Shown piece by piece: positions 11,773-23,829 of a DNA stretch of 64,000 bases. The stretch comes from Euglena gracilis. Taxonomy: Eukaryota > Euglenida > Euglenophyceae > Euglenales. A program made the position numbers and the translations under genes. Location of the stretch: the NCBI GenBank assembly GCA_039621445.1, contig CP154957.1, positions 24,466,938-24,530,937 on the forward strand, given 5' to 3'. Numbering within the stretch: position 1 is the stretch's first letter; the number at the start of each line of letters is the position of its first letter. The notes beneath the pieces are model-generated. The model searched no databases. It saw nothing but the letters and a program-made list of their open reading frames with translations, and had not been told where the DNA came from.

Positions 11773-12116
11773 TGAGAACGGACAGCAAAAGATTCCAGAA
11801 TCTGTGATCGCAACCTTAAATTAGGCATGGCCAGAAAAGAGATTCCTACCAGTGAAACTCTACTTTGTGTTTTTCCACAGTGGTATGGAAAACCGTGCAT
11901 CACTTTGCAGCAGTTGTATCCGGCAAGTTTCTTGGATTGCTGTGTTAGGAAGTCTGGAAGGGATTTGGAAAAGTCAATTTCAAGGTTCAAGTTTGACAGA
12001 TTGCCATCTGAGATTGAAAAGGGCTTTACCAGGTTGCTTGCCCTGGGGGCCATGGCACAGGTGGTGGGGAAAGCTGAGGTGTGTTTCTCAGGCAAGTACC
12101 CACCCTGTAGCCTACA
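11773..12116 (+). mobile_element. TRIM-1 solo LTR (right arm)
   Basis: Inverted twin of 10403-10746. Together they flank the IR1 spacer at equal distance. Confidence 0.7.
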
Positions 12117-12189
12117 CCTTCCTGTGTCGTGGTAGTCCGAGACCGTTCGGGCTCTGCACTGCGAGATGGTGAGGTACTGTGAACCCCCC

Positions 12190-13070
12190 TTTGGACCATA
12201 ATCTTTTGAATTTTTGATACGACACCCAGCCTCAAATAATGAGCTTGGAAGGCCCAAATTTTTTCCCTTGTCCCAGTTGCTGGACTTACTCCACCTGCAA
12301 ACCAGCATTTTTTTCACCATAAAACTCCAGCCCCTCTGGTGCTGTGTGGTTTCCAGTGGGTGTTGTACACACCCCCCTCCTGAAGATTTTCTTTGGTGAG
12401 GAAATTCACTCTGTCTGAGGTCAAAAGTCTTTTACCATCCAAAGACCATAACAAATTATTTTTTTGCCCAACCACGTGGGCTGTCCTTTCCACATACTCT
12501 TTCAATAAACGCCAGGGGATTATCAGGGGGCTGTGTGGCAAATTAAAAATCTCCTCCCATCTTGGGTACTGCCACCCTTTCCTTTGCAACAAAATGAAAA
12601 TTTCTTCTCCGCGAAACTGATTTTCCGCTAGGTTCTGGCAACGTAAAACCCCTTTGGCGGGCCAACAGCCTCCAATAAATGATAAATCTGTTTCTTAGCT
12701 CTTTCACAAACAGTTCTGAGAGGGGTTTTGAATTTATAACGATGTTCTCTAGAAATTAAGTGAGGTCCCAAAAATGGGCATACCTGCAGACATTGGCATT
12801 TCATTTTCTTTTCAATGGAGCCAAAGGAGAGGAAAACGTCAATGAACCACACCCTGGGAGTAACAAAGCTGCTGCATATGCATTTATTGCAAAGTTGAGG
12901 CTGTGAACAGCACGATCAAGGATGGCCTCGGCTATCTTCTGGACTGTGCAGTCCTGCAGGGGCACTCCTTTGTGCAACAATTGGCCCACCAATGTCCTAA
13001 AGGCTGAGTCATATCCTTGAACATTTTCAAGATTTTTTATGTAAGTGTCGATACTGGACATCTAAACTTC
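12190..13070 (-). pseudogene. Tyrosine recombinase, right-arm copy
   Basis: Inverted twin of 9455-10340. HSTRGAGVLW lies at about 12310-12360 and the HYLR box near 12240. It carries the same breaks as the left copy, so inactivation came before the arm duplication. Confidence 0.75.
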
Positions 13071-13179
13071 CTGGGATTGTACTATTTGCCTGACACAAAT
13101 CAAGCAGGACAAATTCCACCTGGCGGGGGGGGCATCTTCCCCTCCAGCATTTGGTGAACAGACCACAGTGGGTGGATAC

Positions 13180-15270
13180 CAGCAAAATTTTGCTCCCCGG
13201 CTGCCTGATTGCCATTAATTGGCACCACCATGATGTCGAATCCCAGTGGGGTACGATCAACAGACAAGTTAGGTCTGGATTTAACATTAATCTCTGAATT
13301 CACTGGGGAATGACGCTCCAGGGAGGGTTTGCATAAACAGGGGTGAGGCCCCTTAAATCTGCCTTCAAGGCATCCACCGTCAAAGCTCCTTGGTGCGGGT
13401 ATCGACAAATTAACTTGGGGAATTTTTTGTTGCTGGGGTGCAAAACATGTCCACCTCTGTGGTTATGTCTGTGGCATTGGACATGTCCCTGCCTTTCAGA
13501 TGAATTAGGCTGCACCAGATAATGCGCGCGCTGCACATTTTATTTTTGCTTTTTTTTCTGTACAGTCAAACCTCATGAGTTGATTGCTGGCCCCATTGGT
13601 CGTTTGCCTTCTGAAGTTTGAAAAGTTGAAGTGAAGTTGCCTGCCAACGGGTGGGAAAGGAAAGCCCAAAGCAAAGGCAAAACCCAATCCGAAGCCAGCC
13701 AAACAGGGGGCCCGGGGTCGGGCAGCGGAAAAGGTGTGGATTGAGAAAAGAGCCCCCACCCCGGCGCCATCCATGTTTCATGTCTTTTTTGAAAACCTTC
13801 AGAATCTGGTGAAAAATGTGTAGAATTAGGGCATAATCCCCTGGTTCTTTTTGCTCCCTGGTCAGGGAGTCTGCCAAATGATCCTGGGTGGGAACCCGAA
13901 CCACCTGCAAATTGTTTTGCCTTTCTTGACAATTGTACAGAACGGGTTTTAAGATGGAATTTAAATAGGGCTTTTTACCTCCCCATTTTTTTTTAAATAG
14001 CTCACAGCTACCTGGCTGTCCACGTGATGGACAATTGTTTGTTTGGTAAAGCTTTTACTGTTTCCTCTGCCGACGGCAACTTTTTTTGGTTGCTGTGAAG
14101 GACATGCAGGTCGCTCCAAAAATCTTGCACCTTTTCACCTGAGTTTTTGTCCACCCCCCCCTCCCACTTCCATGTGCTGCTGTCTGAGAACAGTTCCTGA
14201 GATGCCTGTGATTGAAATGCCCTGCCAACACCTGGCTGTAAAAATGCTTTTAATTACACAATTTGTTCCTTGACTCCCTGGGGAATGGTTAGGGTGTGGT
14301 CCAAACCCCACTCTGTGTGCAGATCCACCATTTTGAAAAGTTGATCTGTCAGAGTTCTGAGAAATGGCATTGAGACTAAATGGCTTCTGACTTGCCCCAC
14401 CATAGAACTGAGTTTTCTGCACCTCATTTTTTGTGCTGTGTGCATTTTGCCTAGCTCCTTTCTTGAGGATTTTATTTTTTACTGAGGAATTTCCAGTTGG
14501 CCTTTTTTCAAACTGATCCACGGGCCCAAGTGCTTTATTTACTGTGTGGGTTCCAGACAGGATTTTGGGAGGTTTAATCTGAAACCTTCCAGTAAAAGGT
14601 CCTTTTTAATTTCTGCCAAACTGGGTTCTAATGGCAAAATGTCGTCCAGGTAGATGAAAACTACCCTTCCTTCCTTTCCCAATTTTCTTTCCCAGACTCT
14701 CTGAGAGTCATACATTTTTATGGCAGGCTATTTATACCACATCATGCAGCTTGAAATTGCCATATTTCCCCCCCCCCCCCACTTACATGCAAACATTTTT
14801 TCCAGGCTGGTGTGCAGGTTTAAGTTAAAATAAGCATCTTTTAGATCGATTTTTTCACAGTAACAACCTTTTCTTAAGTACGGGAAGATCTTTCCCACGT
14901 GATAAAGTCTGAATTTATGGGGGATGAAATGGAGATTGAAATGTCCACAATCTGAAATCTGTATTTCCTTTGTCTTTTCCGCCTCTTTTTGGAAATGATG
15001 AAAAGAGGGACAGAATGTTTTGCCTCCTGTGGGAGGATTTGCCTGGTTGCCCCTGCACATTCGTATTGTCTCAGAATTTTCTGGCGGTCATTTTTTCTTG
15101 GGGGTATTTGAAGGGAACTTTTAAGGACATCTGAGGGGGGAGGGGAAGATCTGCCATTGCTCCCTCCCTTATCAGGTTTAATACCACTCTGCTGGCTCTA
15201 ATTTTACCCAATGGGGAATGCTGGCCAGCAAGTCCCTGTAAGGGGGCACCCCTGAGTGTAACGTGTCTGG
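13180..15270 (-). pseudogene. DIRS-like RT / RNase H / PPW, right-arm copy
   Basis: Inverted twin of 7300-9340. YLDD is near 14650, IDLKDAYFN near 14845, LADSLTR near 13875 and NPPWSVIP near 13325. It differs from the left copy by isolated substitutions and by the length of a G/C run near 14770. Shared stops show that both arms descend from one already broken copy. The gag-like part follows at 15270-16060. Confidence 0.8.
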
Positions 15271-16164
15271 GGATTCCACAGGCCCCATCACTGGGGTCCT
15301 TCCCCCTGGCTGCCCCACCTCTGGCTGCCGCATCACTGGGGCTACAGCTTGCCCTGCCATGGGGCTTCCCAGTTGAACTCGAAGAGTTGAATTCTTCTTC
15401 CTTGAAGTCGAACGTCCGGAAAAAGTGTGGTCCACCAGTTGATGACAGTGACGGTCGTCGTGGATGCAATAGTCCTCGTAAATAATTACATTTGAACTCG
15501 TAGCAGTAAAATTCTTTCTCCTTGAGGTCGAAGGGCATAATTAGGAATCACCCTAATCCGGCAACAAAAAGCAGTAAGAAACACCCCTCGCGCACACACA
15601 AACACACCAGAACAAACAGCGGGCAAGGAAAGCAGGACCTCACCATCTCGCAGTGCGGAGCCCGAATGGTCCGCACTTTGCCCCTGCCTGGCGGGCCTGA
15701 ATGGGTGTAAGTGTACGAATCATGTTTTTTTTGTGAGGAGGCCATATGCAGCGTTGATGCTCTGTTGCTCTGCTTGAAATCCAAATCCTGCTTGAAATAT
15801 CTCCACTTAAAAACAAATCAAGGCCTTCCACCAGAATGCTCCCTGGAAGGGACATGCGTTTTCCTGAAGCACAGACTTCTTAACCTCCAGAAGGAGGCCA
15901 AATAGCTGTTGGGACAGGGACTTCGTCACCTCGTAATCCTCCGCTGTGGGGCTCAGCTTCTGGTGGGCATGGTTTAAACACGCGGCAACCCCAGCAACTT
16001 CTGTGTGATTCGCTCCCAGATGTGCAGCAGAATTACGCAGAGCCGGGCCAGAGATTCCTCATTTTTGCATTCCACAATCTGTCATCTGTAACTTTGTGGA
16101 GGTGGCAAGCAGTATTAACCCTTTGGGGCTTTGACTTCTGGTTTCTTTCTTGCTGTGGTTTTGG

Positions 16165-16875
16165 GAAGGTTTGGCACAATGAATTGGCTGATTGAGGAAT
16201 CAAGGCGCAAGGAGGAGCAGTTTGAAAAGGAAACTTTGATGCAGTGTGTCAAGTACCTGGGGAAAGATCCTACAAATGTCTGTGTCCCCTGGCCTCTGAA
16301 AGTTGCTGAAAGGGAAGGATTTATGCTGGCGGGGTAGTACAAGAACTTCTACAGAAAAACCTGTAAATGTGAATTCTGTAAATGGCAAAGACAAAGTTCG
16401 GGCCAGCGTGCCCCCCCCCCCTACACAAAGGGTTCAGGAGTCTTGCAGAGATGTCCAAGTTGTACATGCTGAAGATTACAAGCCAAGGAATGCTGAGGTG
16501 TGTGATGCCAGCATCGGGCATTACAGCCCTGGACATGGTGACATTAAAGTTGATGAAGGCGGATGTGGTGATGTACAGATGGGTGATGGGGACCGATTGC
16601 ATGCCAGAAGTGGTGATGGAGAAGATGCTCAAGCTGTGCATGTCACAGGTGTACATGCTGGTGATGCATTGCAAGAAGCAAGCCAGAAGGTGCTGTCAAA
16701 GGTCAGATGCGAGTCTACCGACGAGGAAGAACCGTTCAACTGGGAAGTCCCGAAGAAGGATGTGGCTGAGCCAAGTGCAGACGAATCCAATTGGAGAGTG
16801 AAGAATGAGACGACCAGTTGGAAGCGGAGAAAGAGAAGGCTGAGGCTTAAGGCAGCCAAGCGACTCGAGGACTGA
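16165..16875 (+). pseudogene. Unknown ORF with basic C-terminus (right arm; mirror 5647-6350, -)
   Basis: From about 16180 the frame reads MNWLIEESRRKEEQFEKETL, then a Cys-containing stretch (YKNFYRKTCKCEFCKWQRQS) after a stop at about 16336, then in 16303-16875 an acidic-to-basic tail (VRCESTDEEEPFNWEVPKK ... SWKRRKRRLRLKAAKRLED) ending in a stop. The basic tail resembles a nuclear localisation signal. The middle (16440-16670) is GATG-rich and repeat-like. The left arm encodes the same products. It may be a second ORF of the element or a captured gene; no family recognised. Confidence 0.4.
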
Positions 16876-17869
16876 GCGGACGGGGTGTTAACCTGATTGC
16901 CTTGTTCTTTTTGCCCCCTGTCGAATTCTCTGGGTCGAATTTTCAGTGTCATGCCGGTTTGTGTGGCAAGTACTGGTGGCACATCTTCCGGGATGATTGC
17001 CCAGGTAACTTTTGCCCCAACCCCCCCCCCCCTGTGTGGCAGGCCCTGGTGGCACATCTTCGACGATTGCTCAGGTAGCCATTGCTCCAGGGAACCAATT
17101 GCCCCCTGTGCACAAACAGCAGGCAGTGGGCAACGGCATGCACGGGTGTGGCACGGTGGGGTCGGCAATTGCTCGAAAAAAGACTTGTGTGGGTCGATGG
17201 CGGTGTAAAGGCAGGTGGAACTGGTGAAGCCCATCTGTGAACGACTCCCAGATGCCAAAGGCTGATATAGCTTGGAAAGATTTTTGAGGAGGTGAGGAGC
17301 AGCATCAGGAAATTCAATAGGAAGTCAACGGAAGATTTGTTTTTAGAAGCCCAGTCCCAGCAAAAGGTCAAGAGCCCTTTTTACACAAAGTTGTATGAGT
17401 GCTGCCCATGGAGAAGGACGCGGTCAAGGAGACGCTGCGCCGGAGACTCAGAAGGTGTCATGCATGGCCAGGATGGCCATTGCAAGCATGCCAGAGATGG
17501 CCATGGGGACCGTGCCAGAGATTGCCATGGGGGCCATGCCGGAGATGGCAATTTGGGCCATGCCAGAGATGGCCATGGGGGCCCTGATGCTGATGCCCAG
17601 TGGCAGCATGCTGGGGAGGCACACTCCAGTGAACTGCATTGACGAGTGGTGAAGTTGGATGGTGCTGATGCACCTGCTGGCCATGGTGGTTGTGGACATG
17701 CCCGGGAGTGGCATGCACGAGGTGAGGATGATGATGCCAGTGGTGGCCATGGTGGCCAGAGAGATGCCTAGCTGTGGCATGGGGCTGAAGGGGAAGCTGC
17801 AGATAACCAAGTCCGACATGCCAGTGGAGTCCATGATGCCCGAGTGGTTGTGACCCTGGTGGACATGCG

Positions 17870-18010
17870 TCGATAGCCCTCCTGGCGAATGACGTGAGGC
17901 TGAGGCTGCAGCTGGAGAAGGACATCCCCATCCTGACGCTGTCGCCGGAAGAGTTGGTGCTGCTGCTGTTACGAGGTGTGGACGTGGCCGGCAACCTCCT
18001 CCGTACGGGC
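17870..18010 (+). pseudogene. Unknown gene fragment, upstream half (right arm)
   Basis: Right-arm copy of 4514-4645, open from about 17870 to the AGCT site at 18011. It is interrupted by the TRIM-2 array, with the presumed continuation at 21236-21420. A one-base frame difference remains across the reconstructed site, so the fragments are either frameshifted or separated by an unrecognised intron. Confidence 0.35.
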
Positions 18011-18014
18011 AGCT

Positions 18015-21000
18015 TGAAAGTCCGAGGTCCCCTTACCACGGACCTGACTTCTGGAGCCCCTTCCTTGACTTGACATCCCTTTCACTGAAATCTCTTTCCC
18101 AAAATCTCACTTCCAACAGCAATGACCAAACTTGAAATAAACTTGCGCCGCAGACAAAATCAAACAAATCCAATCTCAGGAAAGTAATCCCAGACAACAG
18201 AGTGAACAGTGTATGTTGACAGCCACCCACAGACAGCACCATCATTTTTTCTGTGAATTAGGATCTGCCTGTTTGAATTAGGCTTCAGCCTGTGATTTCA
18301 TGGTGACTATAAAAACGCACCTGGACCACTCACACCCCCCTGCTCAAGAGATTGCCCTCGGCAATCTTGCCTGACTCCAAATTGGGCCAGGTGCATCGAA
18401 TTTTTTTGAGGGGCCAGGCAAAAAAGTGGTCCATTTGAAATTGCAATGGTACTGTCCTGGGTGATTGCCTTCACACCTGTCACCGACACACTACACAGCA
18501 CACAGGGGTGACACGATCTGAGTGACTACGTTACAGCCAATGAATGATTAGCAGCCAAATTGCAGGACACTTCAGCGACATCAGGCCACATCGGATAAGT
18601 TCTTTCGCAGCCGATCCACAGGTGTACACACAGTACCGCGGCGTCAGGCTACAGTCAAAGACAAATACCCAGCAGCCGACCACAATCAAAGTTGCAGCAA
18701 ATTGTAATTACCAATCACAATCACTTTGCAATGTCCAATCTGGTCCCCAATTTTGTCCATCAATCTTCAAATCTTCAAATCTTTTTTGGTGGTCGAGCCA
18801 TCTCCGCTGTAGCCGTCTGGCCCTTGTCCGCCTTTTGCCAAATGTCTGGCAAGCCACAGATTCCAGCCTCAGAGAATCTGTCTGGCAGGCAACCGAACGA
18901 CATCTCACCAAATCTGGCTGTACATCTCGATGGCGTCCCCTGTTCGAACTGGACTGGGACACTGTCCTGATACACTGTTCATGAAAATCCGAGGTCCCCT
19001 TACCACGGACCTGACTTCTGGAACCCCTTCCTTGACTTGAAATCCCTTTCACTGAAATCTCTTTCCCAAAATCCCACTTCCAACAGCAATGACCAAACTT
19101 GAAATAAACTTGCGCCGCAGACAAAATCAAACAAATCCAATCTCAGGAAAGTAATCCCAGACAACAGAGTGAACAATGTATGTTGACAGCCACCCACAGA
19201 CAGCACCATCATTTTTTCTGTGAATTAGGATCTGCCTGTTTGAATTAGGCTTCAGCCTGTGATTTCATGGTGACTATAAAAACGCACCTGGACCACTCAC
19301 ACCCCCCTGCTCAAGAGATTGCCCTCGGCAATCTGACCTGACTCCAAATTGGGCCAGGTGCATCGAAATTTTTTGAGGGTCCAGGCAGAAAAGTGGTCCA
19401 TTTGAAATTGCAATGGTACTGTCCTGGGTGATTGCCTTCACACCTGCCACCGACACACTACACAGCACACAGGGGTGACACGATCTGAGTGACTATGTTA
19501 CAGCCAATGAATGATTAGCAGCCAAATTGCAGGACACTTCTGCGGCATCAGGCCACATCGGATAAGTTCTTTCGCAGCCGATCCACAGGTGTACACACAG
19601 TACCGCGGCGTCAGGCCACAGTCAAAGACAAATACCCAGCAGCCGACCACAATCAAAGTTGCAGCAAATTGTAATTACCAATCACAATCACTTTGCAATG
19701 TCCAATCCGGTCCCCAATTTTGTCCATCAATCTTCAAATCTTCAAATCTTTTTTGGTGGTCGAGCCATCTCCGCTGTAGCCGTCTGGCCCTTGTCCGCCT
19801 TTTGCCAAATGTCTGGCAAGCCACAGATTCCAGCCTCAGAGAATCTGTCTGGCAGGCAACCGAACGACATCTCACCAAATCTGGCTGTACATCTCGATGG
19901 CGTCCCCTGTTCGAACTGGACTGGGACACTGTCCTGATACACTGTTCATGAAAGTCCGAGGTCCCCTTACCACGGACCTGACTTCTGGAACCCCTTCCTT
20001 GACTTGAAAGCCCTTTCACTGAAAATTCTTTCCCAAAATCCCACTTCCAACAGCAATGACCAAACTTGAAATAAACTTGCGCGGCAGACAAAATCAAACA
20101 AATCCAATCTCAGGAAAGTAATCCCAGACAACAGAGTGAACAGTGTATGTTGACAGCCACCTACAGACAGCACCATCATTTTTTCTGTGAATTAGGATCT
20201 GCCTGTTTGAATTAGGCTTCAGCCTGTGATTTCATGGTGACTATAAAAACGCACCTGGACCACTCACACCCCCCTGCTCAAGAGATTGCCCTCGGCAATC
20301 TGACCTGACTCCAAATTGGGCCAGGTGCATCGAAATTTTTAGAGGGGCCAGGCAAAAAAGTGGTCCATTTGAAATTGCAATGGTACTGTCCTGGGTGATT
20401 GCCTTCACACCTGCCACCGACACACTACACAGCACACAGGGGTGACACGATCTGAGTGACTACGTTACAGCCAATGAATGATTAGCAGCCAATTTGCAGG
20501 ACACTTCTGCGGCATCAGGCCACATCGGATAAGTTCTTTCGCAGCCGATCCACAGGTGTACACACAGTACCGCGGCGTCAGGCCACAGTCAAAGACAAAT
20601 ACCCAGCAGCCGACCACAATCAAAGTTGCAGCAAATTGTAATTACCAATCACAATCACTTTGCAATGTCCAATCTGGTCCCCAATTTTGTCCATCAATTT
20701 TCAAATCTTCAAATCTTTTTTGGTGGTCGAGCCATCTCCGCTGTAGCCGTCTGGCCCTTGTCCGCCTTTTGCCAAATGTCTGGCAAGCCACAGATTCCAG
20801 CCTCAGAGAATCTGTCTGGCAGGCAACCGAACGACATCTCACCAAATCTGGCTGTACATCTCGATGGCGTCCCCTGTTCGAACTGGACTGGGACACTGTC
20901 CTGATACACTGTTCATGAAAATCCGAGGTCCCCTTACCACGGACCTGACTTCTGGAACCCCTTCCTTGACTTGAAATCCCTTTCACTGAAATCTCTTTCC

Positions 21001-21235
21001 CAAAAGCCCACTTCCAACAGCAATGACCAAACTTGAAATAAACTTGCGCCGCAGACAAAATCAAACAAATCCAATCTCAGGAAAGTAATCCCAGACAACA
21101 GAGTGAACAGTGTATGTTGACAGCCACCTACAGACAGCACCATCATTTTTTCTGTGAATTAGGATCTGCCTGTTTGAATTAGGCTTCAGCCTGTCATTTC
21201 ATGGTGACTATAAAAACGCACCTGGACCACTCACA
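18015..21235 (-). mobile_element. TRIM-2 tandem array: LTR-(internal-LTR) x3
   Basis: Four LTRs (about 18015-18334, 18982-19301, 19949-20268, 20916-21235) alternate with three internal segments at a strict period of 967 bp. AGCT flanks the array at 18011-18014 and 21236-21239, the same target duplication as the single element in the left arm. The array therefore grew in place, most simply by unequal recombination between LTRs. Copies differ by scattered substitutions only. Confidence 0.9.
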
Positions 21236-21425
21236 AGCTGGATGTGGCGATGCTGATCCCCAACGTCAAAAAGATGAAGGCGACGAAGATGTGGGAGGAA
21301 CTCCAGCCCCACGTGACGTGACGGTATTACTACCAGCCGAAGTGGTTCTCTGGACCGCTTTACAGCCCAACTGGGTACTGGGCCCTGAAGCTGGACTTGA
21401 GGACGAGATGAGAGGAGAGATATAA
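21236..21425 (+). pseudogene. Unknown gene fragment, downstream half (right arm)
   Basis: Counterpart of 3040-3223. It begins at the AGCT site with KLDVAMLIPNVKKMKATKMW. Neighbouring sequence to 21550 has another short coding-like stretch (DCQVEDAIVPKEMAKEA). Function unknown. Confidence 0.35.
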
Positions 21426-21984
21426 GTGGATGGATATTGAGGAAGATGGGACTGCCAGGTGGAAGACGCCATTGTCCCGAAGGAGATGGCGAAGGAGGCT
21501 TCAGGCCACAGGTGTCCGGGGCCAGTGAGGCTCCTGGAGAGATGCCCCGGCCTGGCATGTACGCTGCTGCCATGTCCACAGCCTGTGCCGGCTCCCTGAT
21601 GGGATGCCCCGGTGTGGCACGTACGCTGCTGCAATGTCCACAGCCTGTGCCGGCTCCCTGGTGGGATGCCCCGGTGTGGTATGTGCGATTACGAGATAAT
21701 GGTGGACTGGACCTGGAGACCGAACCCCATCAGAGTGTGCCATCGCTTTCTGCTGTCCCCCCCGGCTAAGAGTTGGGTGGTAAGGCGGCGTTCGGGTGAA
21801 GATCTCGAGCTTTGGGTGGAAGAGGGATCCGAATTAGAATTTGATTTCACAGAGAATTGCGAGAATCGTGATTTAATTGTAAATTTTCATTTTCCGAAGA
21901 TTTGTGAGAATCGTGGTTGTGATTCATGTTCGAGGGTGGGTGAGGGTCCAGAGGGATGCCCCACCCGACCTGTTTACAAGAAAA

Positions 21985-22260
21985 GTGGGGGAGAGTGTTG
22001 GCTCACAAGTTGATGCCCCCCATGGAGAAAAGTGGAGGGGAGAGTTGACTCACGAGTTGATGCCCCCCCTGGAGAAAGGTGGAGGGGAGAGTTGGCTCAC
22101 GATTTGATGCCCCCCCGTCCAAGAGAGTTGTGGGGAGAGTTGGCGCACGAGTTGATGCCCCACCCCCTGAGAGAGATGTGGGTAGAGTTAGCTCACGAGT
22201 TGCTGCCCCACCCCTGAGACAGAGGTGATGGAGAGTGGCTCACGAGTTGATGCTCCCTCC
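21985..22260. repeat. Minisatellite, about 46-52 bp unit (right arm)
   Basis: Reverse-complement counterpart of the array at 2185-2475, with the same order of variant units. This argues that the array existed before the arms were duplicated. Confidence 0.85.
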
Positions 22261-22261
22261 A

Positions 22262-23028
22262 TGTTTGAGATTCCGGGCACCGAGTCCACGAAGTTGGGGT
22301 TGGGGTAGTTCGGCTCTTTAGAGATGCCCCCGCCCCCCCTGTGAAGGACAAGTCCAATGGCCAAGGAAGTCAAGTATGGAGACTAGGTCTCCTTTTGGGA
22401 AGGGGAGTGTGGCATTGAACATGTCCCTATACATTCAGTAATTCAGCCTGGCCAAACTGGCAGCGCGCGCGAAAGAACACTTTTTAGTATAAAAAAATCT
22501 GGTTGTTTGCTTTGCAGGCAATCAGCGTACAACTTTGTCCGTGTTTGCCCCAAATGGGCTTGCGTGCAGTGGAAGTACCAAGTGTTAAGATTTTATGAGG
22601 AAATTCAATAAGAAGTTAAAGGGAGGTTTTTTTTAGAAGCCCAGTCCCAGCAAAAGGGCAGAGCCCTTTTTACACTTCTGTGCCACTTGACGCAGTGCCC
22701 TGTCCGCATGGCGAGCGCCGTCTTGGTGGTGTTTATTCAGCTCCGCCTTGGCCTCTGTCCCAGCCCAGCGTGAACAGCCCTCCCGGAGGGCTCTGGCGTC
22801 AATTTGCAACAGACAAACGATGATGTAAGTGTGACGTGGAGGGTTCCCCTCGTCGCCATTTCCTGCTGACAGAAGGCTTTCGAAAACAATTTTTTGTGTG
22901 CGTCGTTTTTGCCTCGCCCTCAGTGCATGGCCCCCTGTCTGCCTGCCTGGTCAGTTCCTGGGTGTACGATGCACCTCGCTCCGCACTTTGCCATTGCTTT
23001 GTGGCCTGAATGGGCAGTAAAATTAGGG
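22262..23028. other. Right-arm segment without identifiable gene
   Basis: Mirror of about 1420-2185. It contains the inverse of the coding-like block at 1625-1870 (here about 22577-22822) and a GCGCGCG-containing stretch near 22465. Nothing else can be supported. Confidence 0.4.
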
Positions 23029-23029
23029 T

Positions 23030-23829
23030 AGCAGATTTTTAGCACGGAGGAAAAATGGGGGGGAGACACCCCCCTACGCCAAAGACTGCAAAAAAAGTCT
23101 AAAATGGTGGCACAAAAGGGCCCCCCCAAGCAACCTGCCAACTTATAAAAGATGACATTCAACCCCCTTCGGTCAACCCCCCAAACTTGTCCACGCATCC
23201 AAAAAAATCAGTGCCTACCCGGACCTGAACCAGGCAGAAAAAATCCTGTTGGATTACGAAAAATCTGGGTCAATGAAGAGGGTTCAGGATTTAGGACCCA
23301 GCACCTAATTCCCTGGTTCTTGATCTCAAACCAGAGGGGGGGGAACGAAGTGTTGATTCATAGGCGACTGCAGGGAAATAAAACCAACATTGCCCCTGAA
23401 ATCCTTCAAATTAGATCACATTCAAAACATTTTCCCAGTTTTGGAGAAACGCCAATGGGCAGCCAAAATCGCCCTGAAGAACCCAACCTTAAAGGCCTTT
23501 CTAAGGTATCAAGTGGGGGACAATCTTGGGAGATCCAAGCTGGCTGTTTTGGCCCAAATGTGATGCCACGAATTTTTATGTCAGTCATGAAGACATTCAA
23601 AAAAAGTTGATGAAAAAAAGAATCCAGATTTTTGTTTACCTGGACGACATTTTATTGGTTACCCCCACCAAAGATTCTGACCTAATCAATTTAGGGTTCA
23701 AAATAAATGTCAAAAAATCAACCCTACAAGCCACACAGGTTGTAAACCGTTTGGGCTTCCAGATAAATTTCCACGAGAGAAACTTGCCAATTCCCCCCCA
23801 AAAGACGAAAACAATAAAAAAGGTGCTGG
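23030..23829 (+). pseudogene. DIRS-like copy A, 5' part (RT up to TRIM-1 insertion)
   Basis: Starts with STEEKWG-type sequence matching copy B, then PGPEPGRKNPVGLRKIW, a frame change, and FVYLDDILLVTPT at about 23630. At 23829 the frame is broken by TRIM-1 (CTGG target at 23826-23829). It resumes at 25273 in the same gene: AAAAAGGTGCTGG joins GGAAAAATAGTG, as in the uninterrupted copy C near 29400-29420. Confidence 0.8.

Noticed and set aside
18544-18984. 146 aa frame repeated in every TRIM-2 unit
   Set aside because: Conservation follows from DNA identity of the copies. No domain, and the opposite strand is equally open.
18015-21235. Regular 967 bp direct repeats considered as a CRISPR-like or satellite array
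   Set aside because: Units are LTR plus internal segment with TG...CA ends and a target duplication. Both parts repeat, so there are no variable spacers.
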